The notes: generated from the letters alone by a model not told the origin. Positions 10,740-20,884 are shown, numbered from the stretch's first letter. The stretch: 64,000 nt of DNA from Thiocystis violacea (GCF_016583575.1 NZ_NRRG01000016.1:25693-89692), one strand, 5' to 3'. Made by a program: numbers and translations.

Positions 10740-11525
10740 TTAACAGGGTTCCTCGGAATCGACGGGACGGGCTGTCGTTGGATCTCGCCGCTGGGGTGAT
10801 TCCGCGATCGCGCCGGAACCGAACCAGCGCTGGTAGAGCTCACGGCTCTTGAGCGGCCGTGCGCCCAGATGCGGCGCCAGGATTTCGCGCAGCAGCACCC
10901 GCGCCTCGCGCCTCTGCCCGTCGGCGAGCCGCTCGCCATTGGTCAGGGCCAGCAGGGTGGCGCCGGACAGCCTTGGTCCGGCGGCCCGCTCCGAGGCATG
11001 ACGCACCCCGTGCTCCCGCTCGTAGGTATAGAGCCGATCCGCCAGCACCGGCGCTCCGTCCTCGGCCACCTGATCCAGCCTCACGCCGTAGCCAAGTTCA
11101 TCGAGGAGGCGCAACTCGAACTGACGCAGCCGCGTCTCCAGGTCCGCGTCCTCGGCCAATCGCGACAGCGCCGATTGATAAAAGGCGAAGAGCGGATCCT
11201 GCGGGTCATGGCGACCCAGGAGGCGCAGCAGCAGTTCGTTCAGGTAGAAGCCACCGAGCAGGGCGCGCCCCTGGAGCGGAATCGGCGGCCCGGCCCCCTC
11301 GACCCGAGTCAGGGTGCGAACCTCGCCGCGTCCGGCCACCGCGAGCCAGAGCGGCTGAAAGGGTTGCAGCAGGGCACTGGCCGGCTGACGCGGACGCCGA
11401 GCGCCCTTGGCGATGGCCGGGAAGCGCCCTTGCCCGCTCCCGAGGATGTCGAGTAGCAGACTGGTGTTGCCGTAGTCGCGACGATGGAGCACGAAGGCCA
11501 GGAACAGCCGGTCTTGGCGCGGCAC
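10740..11525 (-). CDS. recO: DNA repair protein RecO
   Basis: Recombination mediator that with RecR helps load RecA at gaps. 261 residues from a GTG start at 11523-11525. N-terminal OB-fold ([19 protein letters not shown]) and the helical region [17 protein letters not shown] and [12 protein letters not shown] are typical. Starts 19 bases after the era stop. The usual zinc cysteines of some RecO proteins are absent, as in many gammaproteobacteria. The last ~20 residues are low-complexity and may be dispensable. Confidence 0.93.
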   Translation of the reverse strand: MPRQDRLFLAFVLHRRDYGNTSLLLDILGSGQGRFPAIAKGARRPRQPASALLQPFQPLWLAVAGRGEVRTLTRVEGAGPPIPLQGRALLGGFYLNELLLRLLGRHDPQDPLFAFYQSALSRLAEDADLETRLRQFELRLLDELGYGVRLDQVAEDGAPVLADRLYTYEREHGVRHASERAAGPRLSGATLLALTNGERLADGQRREARVLLREILAPHLGARPLKSRELYQRWFGSGAIAESPQRRDPTTARPVDSEEPC

Positions 11526-11544
11526 GGGATCGATCCCAGCCGGC

Positions 11545-12450
11545 TCAGCGGTCCTCGCGATAACCGAGCGTCGCGATCGCCGCCTCGTCGCTCGACCAGC
11601 TCTTCTTGACCTTGACCCAGACCTCCAGGTGCACCGCGCAATCGAAGAGTTTCTGCATTTCCAGTCGGGCCTGGGTGGCGACGGCCTTGAGCGCCTCGCC
11701 CTGCTTGCCGATGATGATCCCCTTCTGACTCGAACGCTCGACCCAGATCAGGGCATGGATGATGTAACGCCCCTCGGACATCTCGAAGCGTTCGATCTCG
11801 ACCGTGGTGCGATAGGGCAGTTCCTGGCCATAGCGCTGCATCAATTGCTCGCGCACCAGTTCGGCGGCGAAGAAACGTTCCGAGCGATCGGTGATCTGGT
11901 CTTCCGGAAAGAGCGGCTCGCCCTCGGGCAGGGCCTGCACCACCGCGCGTTCGAGCACCTCGACCTGATCCCCCTTCGCCGCCGAGATCGGGATCAGTTG
12001 CAGGAATGGATGTCGTTGGGAGAGGGCCTGAAGATAGGGGAGCAGGGCCTGCTTGTTCTCGACCCGGTCGACCTTGTTGACCACCGCGATCGCCGGAACT
12101 CCGGCCTCGGCGACGATCTGCAACGCCTTGGCGTCCTCATCGGTCCAGCGCTGGGCCTCGACCACCAACAGGGCCAGGTTGGTATCAGCGATCGTGGAGC
12201 GCGCGGCACGATTCAGGTAGCGATTCAGCGCATTGGCGCCGCGCTCGTGGATGCCGGGCGTATCGACGAAAAGAATCTGCCCCTCGGGCAGGGTCTTGAT
12301 GCCGAGGATCGAGTGACGGGTGGTCTGCGCCTTGTGGGAGGTAATGGCCAGCTTCTGGCCCAGCAGACGATTCAATAGCGTCGACTTGCCGACATTGGGC
12401 CGCCCAACGATCGCCACGTAGCCGCAGTGGCCGGGGATCCGATCAACCAT
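11545..12450 (-). CDS. era: GTPase Era
   Basis: Essential GTPase that binds the 3' end of 16S rRNA during 30S assembly. 301 residues. G1 GRPNVGKSTL (about 16-25), G2 region QTTRH, G3 DTPGI, G4 NKVD, G5 SAAKG are all present. C-terminal KH domain has the RNA-binding loop IIIGKQGEALK. Its ATG (12448-12450) lies inside the last codons of rnc (8-base overlap), so translation is probably coupled, the order found in most proteobacteria. Confidence 0.98.
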   Translation of the reverse strand: MVDRIPGHCGYVAIVGRPNVGKSTLLNRLLGQKLAITSHKAQTTRHSILGIKTLPEGQILFVDTPGIHERGANALNRYLNRAARSTIADTNLALLVVEAQRWTDEDAKALQIVAEAGVPAIAVVNKVDRVENKQALLPYLQALSQRHPFLQLIPISAAKGDQVEVLERAVVQALPEGEPLFPEDQITDRSERFFAAELVREQLMQRYGQELPYRTTVEIERFEMSEGRYIIHALIWVERSSQKGIIIGKQGEALKAVATQARLEMQKLFDCAVHLEVWVKVKKSWSSDEAAIATLGYREDR

Positions 12451-13120
12451 CTCGCATCTGCTCCAACATCAGTTCGGCGGCCGCCTGCTCGGCACGGCGC
12501 CGACTGGTGCCCGTGCCCTGGACACTCAAGTCGGCATCCTGAAGCAGGCAGCTCACGGTAAAGGTTTGATCGTGCTGATCGCCATCGATGGAAAGCACGA
12601 GATATTCCGGCAGGGGCCGCTTGCGCGCCTGTAGACGCTCCTGCAAACGGGTCTTGGGATCCTTGCCGGCACGCTCGGCATCGGTCTGATCGAGACGATC
12701 GGCGAACAGTCCGAGCACCACCTCGCGCGTCGCCGCGAACCCGCCATCCAGGTACACGGCGCCCAGCACCGCCTCCAGCCCATCCGCGAGGATCGAATCG
12801 CGCGCGTGACCACCGGTACGCAGTTCGCCCGCGCCCAGACGCAGCGCATCGCCGAGCTTGAGGCCACGGGCCAGTTTGGCCAGGGATTCGCGCTTCACCA
12901 GCGAGGCCCGCATGCGACTGAGCGAGCCTTCGTCCGCCGTGGGAAAGCGTTCCCAGAGCGCCTCCGCGATGATGAAACCGATCAGGGCATCACCGAGGAA
13001 CTCCAGTCGCTCATTGTTGATCGGGCCGGCGCTGCGATGCGTGAGCGCCTGGGTCAGGAGATCTTCCCTGGCGAAGGCATGGCCGAGGGACTGGGCGAGT
13101 CTTCGCGGATCGGCGTTCAC
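12443..13120 (-). CDS. rnc: Ribonuclease III
   Basis: Double-strand-specific endonuclease for rRNA and mRNA processing. 225 residues. N-terminal catalytic domain has the signature ERLEFLGDALIG with the metal-binding acidic residues, and the second acidic site in LADGLEAVLGAVYLDGG. C-terminal double-stranded RNA-binding domain covers about residues 155-222 (KTRLQERLQ ... RRRAEQAAAELML). Starts at a GTG (13118-13120) that overlaps the DUF4845 stop by one base (TAGTG). Overlaps era by 8 bases. Confidence 0.98.
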   Translation of the reverse strand: MNADPRRLAQSLGHAFAREDLLTQALTHRSAGPINNERLEFLGDALIGFIIAEALWERFPTADEGSLSRMRASLVKRESLAKLARGLKLGDALRLGAGELRTGGHARDSILADGLEAVLGAVYLDGGFAATREVVLGLFADRLDQTDAERAGKDPKTRLQERLQARKRPLPEYLVLSIDGDQHDQTFTVSCLLQDADLSVQGTGTSRRRAEQAAAELMLEQMRDG

Positions 13121-13509
13121 TAGAGCTTGACTTCGACCTGGTGATGGAAGGCCGCGACCGCGTCGACATTGAAAAAGAGGTGCACGCGCTCCTCGTAATC
13201 CAGGGTCACCTGATAGGTGCCTTCGTCTATCTTCTTGATGACGAAGTCCTTTCCAGTCACGTTGTTGACGCTGTTGATATTGAGCCGCTTATCGATATTC
13301 GCGGTAATCCCACGCGCGCCCCCATCGATCTGGCTGCTCTGCCTGGCGGTCTCTTCCATGAGGGTGCGAACCGTCCAGAAGTTGGAATAAAGCGGACCCA
13401 CCTTGAGCAGGATGGTGACGAAGAACGCCGCCAGCGCGATGAGGGTAATGAAACCCAGAAACCCCATCCCGCGCTGACGCGAGCCGTATCCAGCCGTCTT
13501 CATGGACAT
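13120..13509 (-). CDS. DUF4845 membrane protein
   Basis: 129 residues from the ATG at 13507-13509, which has GGAGG seven bases upstream. One N-terminal transmembrane helix (about residues 17-38, FLGFITLIALAAFFVTILL) following a Gly-Met-rich start that resembles a prepilin-like leader, then a soluble domain of about 85 residues outside the membrane. This DUF4845 gene regularly sits between lepB and rnc in Pseudomonas and relatives (PA0769 position). Biochemical role unknown; the context suggests envelope or protein-export housekeeping. Confidence 0.85.
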   Translation of the reverse strand: MSMKTAGYGSRQRGMGFLGFITLIALAAFFVTILLKVGPLYSNFWTVRTLMEETARQSSQIDGGARGITANIDKRLNINSVNNVTGKDFVIKKIDEGTYQVTLDYEERVHLFFNVDAVAAFHHQVEVKL

Positions 13510-13524
13510 ACGCAAGCCTCCAAG

Positions 13525-14367
13525 TTATTCGATCCCACCCCAGAGACGCGACCAGGCGATCGGAAACCCATCGCGCTTTCCATCCCAGTGCATCCAGATC
13601 GCGAACGCCTTGCCGACCAGGTTCTCCTCGGGTACGAAGCCCCAGCAACGGCTGTCATTGCTGTTGTCCCGATTGTCGCCCATCACGAAGTAATGACCCT
13701 CGGGGATCTCCACCGGACCAAAGGCGAGCACCTGACAGCCAAAAGGCAGGTCGGGGGCCGTCGGTCGGGTGAGGATATGATGCTCGACCCCATCGAGACT
13801 CTCCAGCGCCTCGCGCGCGCCGGTCATTTCCTTGCCGGAGCCCACGCCTCTGTAGTCGCCGATGGGCATTTGTCCGATCGGCTCGCCGTTGACGAACACC
13901 GTTTTGTTGCGATAGGCGATCTCGTCGCCCGGCAGGCCGATCACCCGTTTGATGTAGTCGGTCGTCGGATCCAGCGGAAACTTGAAGACCACGACATCGC
14001 CATGCGCGGGGTCGCCGATGTCGACGACCTTGGCGTTGAGCACCGGCAGCCTCAGACCATAGGCGAACTTATTGACGAGGATGAAATCACCCGTCAAAAG
14101 GGTCGGCATCATGGAGTTGGACGGGATGCGGAACGGCTCCACCAGGAAGGAGCGAAGCACCAGCACGGCGAAAATGACCGGGAAGAAGGAGCGCGCGTAT
14201 TCGACCAGCAGCGGCTCCCGGTCGAGCGACCGGCCTTCCGCGACCGTGCCGCCGGAGGCCACCACCAGACGACGGCGCCTTGGCGCGAACAGGAGCGCGT
14301 CGACCAGCCAGATACCGCCGGTCAGGACGGACGCCAACACGAGAAAGGCGGGGAAATCGAATGTCAT
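13525..14367 (-). CDS. lepB: Signal peptidase I
   Basis: Cleaves signal peptides of Sec- and Tat-exported proteins at the outer face of the inner membrane. 280 residues. Two N-terminal transmembrane segments (about 5-25 and 58-78), then the catalytic Ser in RIPSNSMMPTLL and the catalytic Lys in DYIKRVIGLPGD; box E GDNRDNSNDSR is present. 33 bases downstream of lepA, 15 bases upstream of the DUF4845 gene start. Confidence 0.98.
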   Translation of the reverse strand: MTFDFPAFLVLASVLTGGIWLVDALLFAPRRRRLVVASGGTVAEGRSLDREPLLVEYARSFFPVIFAVLVLRSFLVEPFRIPSNSMMPTLLTGDFILVNKFAYGLRLPVLNAKVVDIGDPAHGDVVVFKFPLDPTTDYIKRVIGLPGDEIAYRNKTVFVNGEPIGQMPIGDYRGVGSGKEMTGAREALESLDGVEHHILTRPTAPDLPFGCQVLAFGPVEIPEGHYFVMGDNRDNSNDSRCWGFVPEENLVGKAFAIWMHWDGKRDGFPIAWSRLWGGIE

Positions 14368-14400
14368 CTTGGGCTAAGTGGCTCTATCCAGGGGTGAACG

Positions 14401-16203
14401 TCAATTATCCTTGCCGGTCTGGAGCACGGCAAGGAAGGCCTCCTGCGGGATCTCCACCTTGCCGACCTGCTTCATCCGTTTCTTGCCCTCTTTCTGCTTT
14501 TCCAGCAGCTTGCGCTTGCGGGTCGCGTCTCCGCCATAGCACTTGGCGGTCACGTTCTTGCGCAGCGGCTTGACGGTGGTGCGGGCGATGACCTTGGTGC
14601 CGATCGCGGCCTGGATGGCGACCTCGAACATCTGGCGCGGGATCAGATCCTTCATGCGCTCGGTCACGTCGCGTCCGCGATTCTGGGACAGCGAGCGATG
14701 GACGATGAAGGACAGCGAATCGACTTTATCCCCATTGATGAGGATATCCAGCTTGACCAGATCGGCGGCCTGAAAGCGCTTGAACTCATACTCGAAGGAG
14801 GCGAATCCCCGGCTGCACGACTTGAGCCGATCGAAGAAGTCCAGCACCACCTCGCTCAACGGCAGTTCGTAGGTCACCTGGACCTGTCCACCCAGATACT
14901 GGATCTGTTTCTGGACGCCGCGCTTCTCGATGCAAAGATTGATGACCGACCCGAGATAATCCTGGGGGGTGAGGATATGCGCCTCGATGATGGGCTCGCG
15001 CACCTCGCCGATGCGGCCCGGCTCGGGCAGGTCGGCGGGGTTGTCGATCTTGATGAGTTCGCCGTCGCTGCGCAGCACCTCGTAGACCACGGTCGGCGCG
15101 GTAGTGATGAGATCGAGATCGTACTCACGCTCCAATCGCTCCTGGATGATCTCCATGTGCAGCATGCCGAGAAAGCCGCAACGGAACCCGAAACCGAGCG
15201 CCTGCGAGACCTCGGGCTCGTATTGCAGCGCCGCGTCATTGAGCCGCAGCTTGCCGAGCGCATCGCGCAGATCCTCGTAGTCGTCCGAGACGACCGTGTA
15301 GAGTCCGGCGAAGACGCGCGGGCGCATCTCCTTGAAACCCGGGAGCTTGGCCGCGGGACGATCCGGCAAGGTGATGGTGTCGCCCACGGGCGCGCCGTCG
15401 ATCTCCTTGATACCGGCGATCATGTAACCGACCTCGCCCGCCCTCAGACAGTCGCGCTCGGTCTTCTTCGGCGTGAAGACCCCGACATTGTCGACCTGAT
15501 GAGTGCGTCCGGTGGACATCATCAGCACCTTCTCGCGCCGGCGCATCTCGCCGTTCATCACCCGCACCAGCGAGACCACGCCCACGTAGGGATCGAACCA
15601 GGAGTCGATGATCAGGGCCTGCAAGGGCGCGGCGACATCGCCTTTCGGCGGTGGAATCCGCTCCACCAGCGCCTGCAGCAGATCCGGGATCCCCTCGCCG
15701 GTCTTGGCGCTGACCCGCAGGGCATCCTGGGCCTCCAGACCGATGATTTCCTCGATTTCCTTGATCACCCGCTCCGGCTCGGCCGAGGGCAGATCGATCT
15801 TGTTGAGGACCGGCAGTACCTCCAGTCCCTGCTCGATGGCGGTATAGCAGTTGGCGACGCTCTGCGCCTCGACCCCCTGGGCGGCGTCCACCACCAGCAG
15901 CGCGCCCTCGCAGGCCGCCAGGGAACGCGACACCTCGTAGGAGAAGTCCACATGCCCCGGCGTGTCGATGAAGTTGAGCTGGTAGATCTCGCCGTCGCGC
16001 GCCTTGAAATCCAGGGTCACGCTCTGGGCCTTGATGGTGATCCCGCGCTCGCGCTCCAGATCCATGGAGTCGAGCACCTGGCTGGACATCTCGCGCGCGG
16101 TCAAGGCGCCGCTGATCTGAATGAAGCGATCGGCGATGGTCGACTTGCCATGGTCGATATGAGCGATGATCGAGAAATTACGGATATGACTGAGGTCGGT
16201 CAT
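14401..16203 (-). CDS. lepA: Elongation factor 4 (back-translocating GTPase)
   Basis: Ribosome-bound GTPase of the EF-G family. 600 residues from the ATG at 16201-16203 ([22 protein letters not shown]), the family's standard N-terminus; the reading frame continues upstream without similarity. G1 [10 protein letters not shown]3 DTPGH, G4 NKID are intact. The C-terminal LepA-specific domain is present ([40 protein letters not shown]). First gene of the lep block, 234 bases after mucD. Confidence 0.98.
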   Translation of the reverse strand: MTDLSHIRNFSIIAHIDHGKSTIADRFIQISGALTAREMSSQVLDSMDLERERGITIKAQSVTLDFKARDGEIYQLNFIDTPGHVDFSYEVSRSLAACEGALLVVDAAQGVEAQSVANCYTAIEQGLEVLPVLNKIDLPSAEPERVIKEIEEIIGLEAQDALRVSAKTGEGIPDLLQALVERIPPPKGDVAAPLQALIIDSWFDPYVGVVSLVRVMNGEMRRREKVLMMSTGRTHQVDNVGVFTPKKTERDCLRAGEVGYMIAGIKEIDGAPVGDTITLPDRPAAKLPGFKEMRPRVFAGLYTVVSDDYEDLRDALGKLRLNDAALQYEPEVSQALGFGFRCGFLGMLHMEIIQERLEREYDLDLITTAPTVVYEVLRSDGELIKIDNPADLPEPGRIGEVREPIIEAHILTPQDYLGSVINLCIEKRGVQKQIQYLGGQVQVTYELPLSEVVLDFFDRLKSCSRGFASFEYEFKRFQAADLVKLDILINGDKVDSLSFIVHRSLSQNRGRDVTERMKDLIPRQMFEVAIQAAIGTKVIARTTVKPLRKNVTAKCYGGDATRKRKLLEKQKEGKKRMKQVGKVEIPQEAFLAVLQTGKDN

Positions 16204-16409
16204 CGATAACCCAGGGAAGGCCAGTGGGGAAGCAGGTGATCGTGGGCATGCATCCAATGCATCAGGCCAGACTCGATTGACGGCAGGCGCGCGTCGGAGC
16301 CGGACCTGATCATCCACGCGTGAGCGGCACGGAAGAAACAGCCGCTAATCATAACAGAGAGCGACACCCCGGCGTACCTGGAGGATGGCCGCCGGGATGT
16401 CCTCGCGAA

Positions 16410-16431
16410 AGCCCGCGCCGGCGGACGGGCT
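16410..16431 (-). terminator. Hairpin just after mucD, possible terminator
   Basis: Seven bases past the mucD stop (minus strand) AGCCCG and CGGGCT can pair around a 10-base loop containing GCCGGC, followed by a short TTTC. The T-tract is poor, so an intrinsic terminator is only possible. It would separate the rpoE-mucD unit from lepA; the rest of the 234-base gap shows no gene. Confidence 0.35.
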
Positions 16432-16437
16432 CCCGAA

Positions 16438-17862
16438 TCAGGACTTGGGAATCCTGAGTGCGTAGAACATCCGGCTATCGCCGCGCTGAACCAGCACGGC
16501 GATCGGACGCCCAGGTTCGATGGCCGCCAGGATTCGGTTGAAGTCGTCCAGGTTGCCGACGGACTGGTTGTCGAGCATCAGGATCACATCACCCGCGTTC
16601 AGGCCGCCGTCATCGGCCGGACCGGGGTCAATGGCCTCGACTAGCACGCCGCCCTGTTCCACCCCGAGTTGCTGACGCAGTTCGGGCGTCAGATCCCGCG
16701 CCACGAGACCAAGCTGGTTCGCGGGCTGTTTGTCGGTTGGCGCCGGACCGCCCGCGACAGCCTCCTCCTCAGGCAGTTCCTCGATCCTGACGGTCAGCGC
16801 GACCCGCTCGCCGCGACGCAGAACCTCCAGATCCGCGCTCGCCCCCACGGGGGTCTCACCGACCAGGGGCGGCAGGGTGCTGGAGGTCAGAACCTCCCGT
16901 CCGTTGTAGGACAGAATCACGTCCCCCGGACGCAGGTCGGCCGCCGCGGCCGGGCTGTCCGGCAACACCTGAGCCACCAGGGCGCCCCTGGGCTGAGACA
17001 TGCCGAAGGACTCGGCCAACTCGCGGGTCACGTCCTGGATCAGAACGCCGAGCCAGCCCCGGCTGACACGGCCGGTGGTCTTGAGCTGATTGACGACGTC
17101 CATGGCCACTTCGATCGGGATGGCGAAGGACAGCCCCATGAAGCCCCCGGTGCGACTGTAGATCTGGCTGTTGACGCCCACGACCTCGCCTTGCAGATTG
17201 AACAGCGGACCACCCGAGTTACCCGGATTGATCGCCACGTCCGTCTGGATGAAGGGCACGTAGTTCTCGGTCGGCAGACTGCGTCCCTTGGCGCTCACGA
17301 TGCCCGCCGTCGCCGAGGCCTCGAAGCCGAACGGCGAACCGATGGCCAGCACCCATTCACCCACCGCGAGATCCTTCCCCGAGCCGATCCTGGCGGCCGG
17401 CAGTCCCTCGCCCTCGACCTTGAGCAGGGCGATGTCGCTGCGCTTATCGGTCCCGATCAGCTTGGCGACGAACTCCCGGCGATCGCTGGCTCGAACGACG
17501 ATCTCATCCGCCCCCTCGACGACATGCGAGTTGGTCAGCACATAGCCATCGGGCGAGACGAAGAAGCCCGAGCCGAGCGAGCGGGACTGGAAGGTGTCGT
17601 CCGGCACCTGGCCATCCTCGCCAAAGAAGTGCTGGAAGAAATCCTCGAGCGGACTGCCCTCCGGCAGTTCCGGGATCGGGATGTCACGCAAGCGCTGGGA
17701 GGCGGATGCCGATTGCTTGGTGCTGATATTGACCACGGCGGGTCCGTTATCGGCGACCAGCGCGGTGAAATCGGGGAGTTCGCGGGCGAGGGCCAGGCCT
17801 GGCGCCAGCGCGCAACAAAGCAAGGCGGTCAGGGCGAGCGACAGTCTGGATGTGGGTCGCAT
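16438..17862 (-). CDS. mucD: Periplasmic serine protease, DegP/MucD family
   Basis: Quality-control protease and chaperone of the periplasm. 474 residues. Signal peptide about residues 1-26 (ALALARELP). Trypsin-like domain with catalytic triad His113 (TNSHVV), Asp143 (RSDIAL) and Ser216 (GNSGGP). Two PDZ domains follow, about 262-355 (RGWLGVLIQDV) and 380-465 (QLGLVARDLTPEL). Context decides the name: it closes the rpoE-rseA-rseB-rseC operon exactly as mucD does in Pseudomonas, where it restrains the envelope-stress response. Confidence 0.95.
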   Translation of the reverse strand: MRPTSRLSLALTALLCCALAPGLALARELPDFTALVADNGPAVVNISTKQSASASQRLRDIPIPELPEGSPLEDFFQHFFGEDGQVPDDTFQSRSLGSGFFVSPDGYVLTNSHVVEGADEIVVRASDRREFVAKLIGTDKRSDIALLKVEGEGLPAARIGSGKDLAVGEWVLAIGSPFGFEASATAGIVSAKGRSLPTENYVPFIQTDVAINPGNSGGPLFNLQGEVVGVNSQIYSRTGGFMGLSFAIPIEVAMDVVNQLKTTGRVSRGWLGVLIQDVTRELAESFGMSQPRGALVAQVLPDSPAAAADLRPGDVILSYNGREVLTSSTLPPLVGETPVGASADLEVLRRGERVALTVRIEELPEEEAVAGGPAPTDKQPANQLGLVARDLTPELRQQLGVEQGGVLVEAIDPGPADDGGLNAGDVILMLDNQSVGNLDDFNRILAAIEPGRPIAVLVQRGDSRMFYALRIPKS

Positions 17863-17886
17863 GAAGGCTCCGGATGAATGCCGACT

Positions 17887-18384
17887 TTATGAGTGCGAAT
17901 CGCCGGCCTCGCCTCGCGATTCGGGGCCAGGGACGGCGATCGAAGTGGATGGTAGACGCCTCAGGACCAGGGGCTGACGTCCGGGCAAAGGCGCCGATAC
18001 AACACTGTAGCCACCTAGCCACCAGAATGCCAGAACCAGCCCGAGCAGGGCGCCCAGCAGACTCGCCGCCTCGGCCCAGGGGCCTCCCAGCGTCTCGCCG
18101 ATCAGGGCGCCCGCGATCAGGGCCAGGATGGGAACCAGATAGGCCGCCACGGCGGCCCGCAGCAGACCCTGCTCGCTGATGCCCACCGCGACCCGGTCAC
18201 CCACCTGGGCGCCGATCGCGTTCAAGGCCAGCAGCTCGACCGGACGCTGACCGAAGAAGCGCTCCAGCAGCGAGGTTCCGCAGGCGCCCTTGACCTCGCA
18301 GTGACCACAGGCGCGGCTTCGCTGGGCCTCGATCCGAGCGTAGCGGCCAACCACGGCGATGACGCGCCCCTCTTCCTCGATCAT
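17887..18384 (-). CDS. rseC: SoxR-reducing / sigma-E regulatory protein RseC (MucC)
   Basis: 165 residues from the ATG at 18382-18384 (MIEEEGRVIAVVGRYARIEA). The N-terminal part carries a four-cysteine cluster (C-x2-C in ACGHC and a following CG, plus GACG) that fits RseC/MucC; two transmembrane helices occupy about residues 80-125. The family modulates sigma-E activity and in other bacteria helps reduce SoxR. Sits 4 bases after rseB and 24 bases before mucD. Confidence 0.9.
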   Translation of the reverse strand: MIEEEGRVIAVVGRYARIEAQRSRACGHCEVKGACGTSLLERFFGQRPVELLALNAIGAQVGDRVAVGISEQGLLRAAVAAYLVPILALIAGALIGETLGGPWAEAASLLGALLGLVLAFWWLGGYSVVSAPLPGRQPLVLRRLPSTSIAVPGPESRGEAGDSHS

Positions 18385-18388
18385 GGTC

Positions 18389-19396
18389 TCAGGGCTTGCC
18401 CCGGTCCGACGCGGCCACCCGATAAGCCCCCGCGATCGCCGCCCGCACCGTTTCCAGCGGAACCTCGCCAACCGCGATGACCCGATGCCCATCCAGCTTA
18501 CGCCCGGCGGCATGGACCGCGCCGATGTTGGCGACCCCATCGAGCCCATCCTCCACCCCAGGCTCGATGTAGACCGAATAGGAGGAGAGGCGGTCGGTGA
18601 AGAGAAAATGCTCGATGATCGAGCCGTCCGGCTGCTTCATCTCGTGCTGCATGACCAGCTTGAATCCGGCCGGCGCGGCGTCGAATCGCCACTGGCTGGT
18701 CGAACTGGTCGCTGGCGCGCCACGCATCGACGGCCCCGCCATCTCCGGCACCGGCCCCTCGGAGGGCTGGAGACTGATGGAGGTGAACATCAACTGCTCG
18801 AGCGGTTCCTGATCGCGGTCGATGAGGTCGGACTTGAGAGGCAGCGCGCTATCGCGGTCGATGTGAAACCGATAGCCGTAGCGCAGATCGTCCTTGGGAA
18901 TGATGCCCACGACCTCCGTCTCCCGACCCGCGATACGCGCGCTACCGAGCATTTCCACGCGGTAGTGCTCGTCGAGCGCGTCGGGGTCGATGCCCTCCGT
19001 ATCCAGGAACCGCGACCCGCCCGCGCGCTCGACCGAGATCGGATGGCCGTCCGGAAGCACGCACATGACGCGATCCTTGGCGCGCGCCACGGCGCGGATC
19101 GGACCACTGAGCGAGATCAGACGCTCCTCCACCTGCCCCTGCTCGACCCGGTGATCGAGACTCAGGGTTTCCAGGCGGTTCTGATGGAGATACACCAGGG
19201 TTCCCTCGTAGCTGAGGGAGCGTACCGCCTCGGCCATCCGGGCGAGCAGCACGCCCGCCTGGCGCATCGCGTCACCCTCGACGCCGGCCTCCTCGGGCCG
19301 GACCTCCCTCGCCGCGACGCATTGAATGAACCCCAAACCGCAGAGCAGCAAGACCAGACCACGCGACGCCGCGCGCCAGCTAACGGAAGGATTCAT
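18389..19396 (-). CDS. rseB: Sigma-E factor regulatory protein RseB (MucB)
   Basis: Periplasmic protein that binds the anti-sigma factor RseA and protects it from cleavage. 335 residues from the ATG at 19394-19396 (MNPSVSW); a longer frame runs into rseA but lacks a signal peptide at its start. Signal peptide with a hydrophobic core LVLLLCGLGF about residues 13-23. The LYL/LolA-like N-terminal domain begins with SYEGTLVYLHQNRLETL, and the C-terminal domain (YSVYIEPG) follows. Overlaps the rseA end by 17 bases. Confidence 0.93.
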   Translation of the reverse strand: MNPSVSWRAASRGLVLLLCGLGFIQCVAAREVRPEEAGVEGDAMRQAGVLLARMAEAVRSLSYEGTLVYLHQNRLETLSLDHRVEQGQVEERLISLSGPIRAVARAKDRVMCVLPDGHPISVERAGGSRFLDTEGIDPDALDEHYRVEMLGSARIAGRETEVVGIIPKDDLRYGYRFHIDRDSALPLKSDLIDRDQEPLEQLMFTSISLQPSEGPVPEMAGPSMRGAPATSSTSQWRFDAAPAGFKLVMQHEMKQPDGSIIEHFLFTDRLSSYSVYIEPGVEDGLDGVANIGAVHAAGRKLDGHRVIAVGEVPLETVRAAIAGAYRVAASDRGKP

Positions 19397-19931
19397 AACC
19401 GACGAGCGTCGCATAGGGCAGCATTCCATTGGCCCCGGTCGCGGGGGCCGTGGCCTGATGGGTCACCAGGTAGAGATCGAGCTTGCTCGCCAGTTCAGGA
19501 CGTTCCATGTGCCAGCGGCGCATCGGAATGGACTCACGCTCGACCAGGCGGGGGGCCGCCGATCCAGGCCCTGGAGCCGCCGCCGGATCGGGCAGGAGGG
19601 TGGGCATGGCGAGAAAGACGACGAAGGCCACCGACGCAACCAGGGCCAGCCCGGCGAGACGCCGCACCTGTTGGCGCCGCGACCGCACCAGGCGACGCGG
19701 GGCCAGGATGGTCGGCTCCGAGACCAGCGCCAGGCGCACCCGGTCGGCGACCACCCGGCAGGCTGGATCGATCGCCTCGCCGCGGATCGCGTGGCCGATC
19801 AGGTTGTAACGTTCCCAGGTCTCGCGCAGCTCGGGTTCCCTCGCGATGGCGTTCAACACATCCGAGGCACCCGCCGAAGCGAGTTCGCCGTCCTGTAAAT
19901 CCGAAAGTCGCTGTCTGTGCTCGTCGGTCAT
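19380..19931 (-). CDS. rseA: Anti-sigma-E factor RseA (MucA)
   Basis: Inner-membrane anti-sigma factor. 183 residues. The N-terminal cytoplasmic domain starts with the family motif RQRLSDLQDGEL and continues WERYNLIGHAIRGE (sigma-binding). One transmembrane helix about residues 92-110 (LAGLALVASVAFVVFLAMP). The periplasmic part ends LDLYLVTHQ...YATLVGYES, a motif typical of RseA/MucA. Lies 146 bases after rpoE. Confidence 0.93.
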   Translation of the reverse strand: MTDEHRQRLSDLQDGELASAGASDVLNAIAREPELRETWERYNLIGHAIRGEAIDPACRVVADRVRLALVSEPTILAPRRLVRSRRQQVRRLAGLALVASVAFVVFLAMPTLLPDPAAAPGPGSAAPRLVERESIPMRRWHMERPELASKLDLYLVTHQATAPATGANGMLPYATLVGYESFR

Positions 19932-20077
19932 CGTTTCACGCCTGAGCTGATTTGGTCTGGGTCATGGGTTCGGGAATCGAGTCGAGACGCGAGCACGCCA
20001 GCCTGGATCACGGCTCGACCGTCTAAGGATTCACGAAACCTGTCTCTTGGTTCGATCGCCTCCTTCCGCATGGGCTC

Positions 20078-20656
20078 TCAGCCCTCCAGGAGTGGCCTGA
20101 GCCGTTTGTCGATAGCCTCCCGCGCACGAAAGATCCGCGATCTGACGGTCCCGATGGGGCAACTCATGGCCGTCGCGATCTCCTCGTAGCTCATCCCCTC
20201 GAGTTCCCTCAGCACGATGGCGGTGCGCAGATCCTCGGGCAGTTCGTCGAGCGCGTGCTGCACCGTGGTGGCGATCTCGTCGCTCAGCAGATGGCGCTCC
20301 GGGGTTCCGTTCTCGCGCAGACGCCCACCCCAATCCATCTGCTCCGCCACCTCCGCCTCGATGTCGTCGCCGGGCGGTCGACGCCCCTGGGCGACCAGAT
20401 GGTTCTTGACGGTGTTCACGGCGATCCGATAGAGCCAGGTATAAAAGGCGCTCTCGCCCCGAAACCCCGGCAAGGCCCGATAGGCCTTGATGAAGGCCTC
20501 CTGGGTCACGTCCATGACCTCGCTCGAATCCCGGAGATATCTGGAGATCAAACTGGACACCTTCTGCTGGTATTTGAGCACCAGAAGATCGAAGGCACGC
20601 TTGTCCCCGGACTGAGCGCGCGCCACCAGTTCTTGATCGGCATGGCGCTCGGTCAT
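20078..20656 (-). CDS. rpoE: RNA polymerase sigma-E factor (AlgU type)
   Basis: ECF sigma factor for envelope stress. 192 residues. Region 2 covers DLLVLKYQQKVSSLISRYL and DVTQEAFIKAYRALPGFRG; region 4 has the helix-turn-helix YEEIATAMSCPIGTVRSRI. Divergent from nadB, as in Pseudomonas and E. coli. A GAACTT-type promoter lies upstream, implying positive autoregulation. Confidence 0.97.
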   Translation of the reverse strand: MTERHADQELVARAQSGDKRAFDLLVLKYQQKVSSLISRYLRDSSEVMDVTQEAFIKAYRALPGFRGESAFYTWLYRIAVNTVKNHLVAQGRRPPGDDIEAEVAEQMDWGGRLRENGTPERHLLSDEIATTVQHALDELPEDLRTAIVLRELEGMSYEEIATAMSCPIGTVRSRIFRAREAIDKRLRPLLEG

Positions 20657-20698
20657 CGAGGCACAGCCTCTGGCTTGAAAGCCATCGGTTCCGTTGGC

Positions 20699-20726
20699 AT
20701 GGACAATTCACCGAATGGGAAGTTCG
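20699..20726 (-). promoter_or_regulatory. Probable sigma-E-dependent promoter of rpoE
   Basis: On the minus strand CGAACTT (20726-20720), a 16-base spacer, then TCCAT (20703-20699), about 42 bases before the rpoE start. This fits the GAACTT-N16-TC pattern of sigma-E/AlgU promoters, which normally drive their own operon. The rest of the 228-base rpoE-nadB intergenic region shows no gene, and I did not find a convincing nadB promoter. Confidence 0.5.
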
Positions 20727-20884
20727 TGGCCGTGATCGCGCGTGGCCGGGATTTTCCAACGTAAGGCACGGACTCTTGATCCAGGTCGCCAAATCGACGA
20801 GCTTACAGTGAATGGCGGCCGATCTCACCACCAGCCGTCATCTCCGCCCGACCGAACCCTCAACCTGCATTCAAGGACCAATCC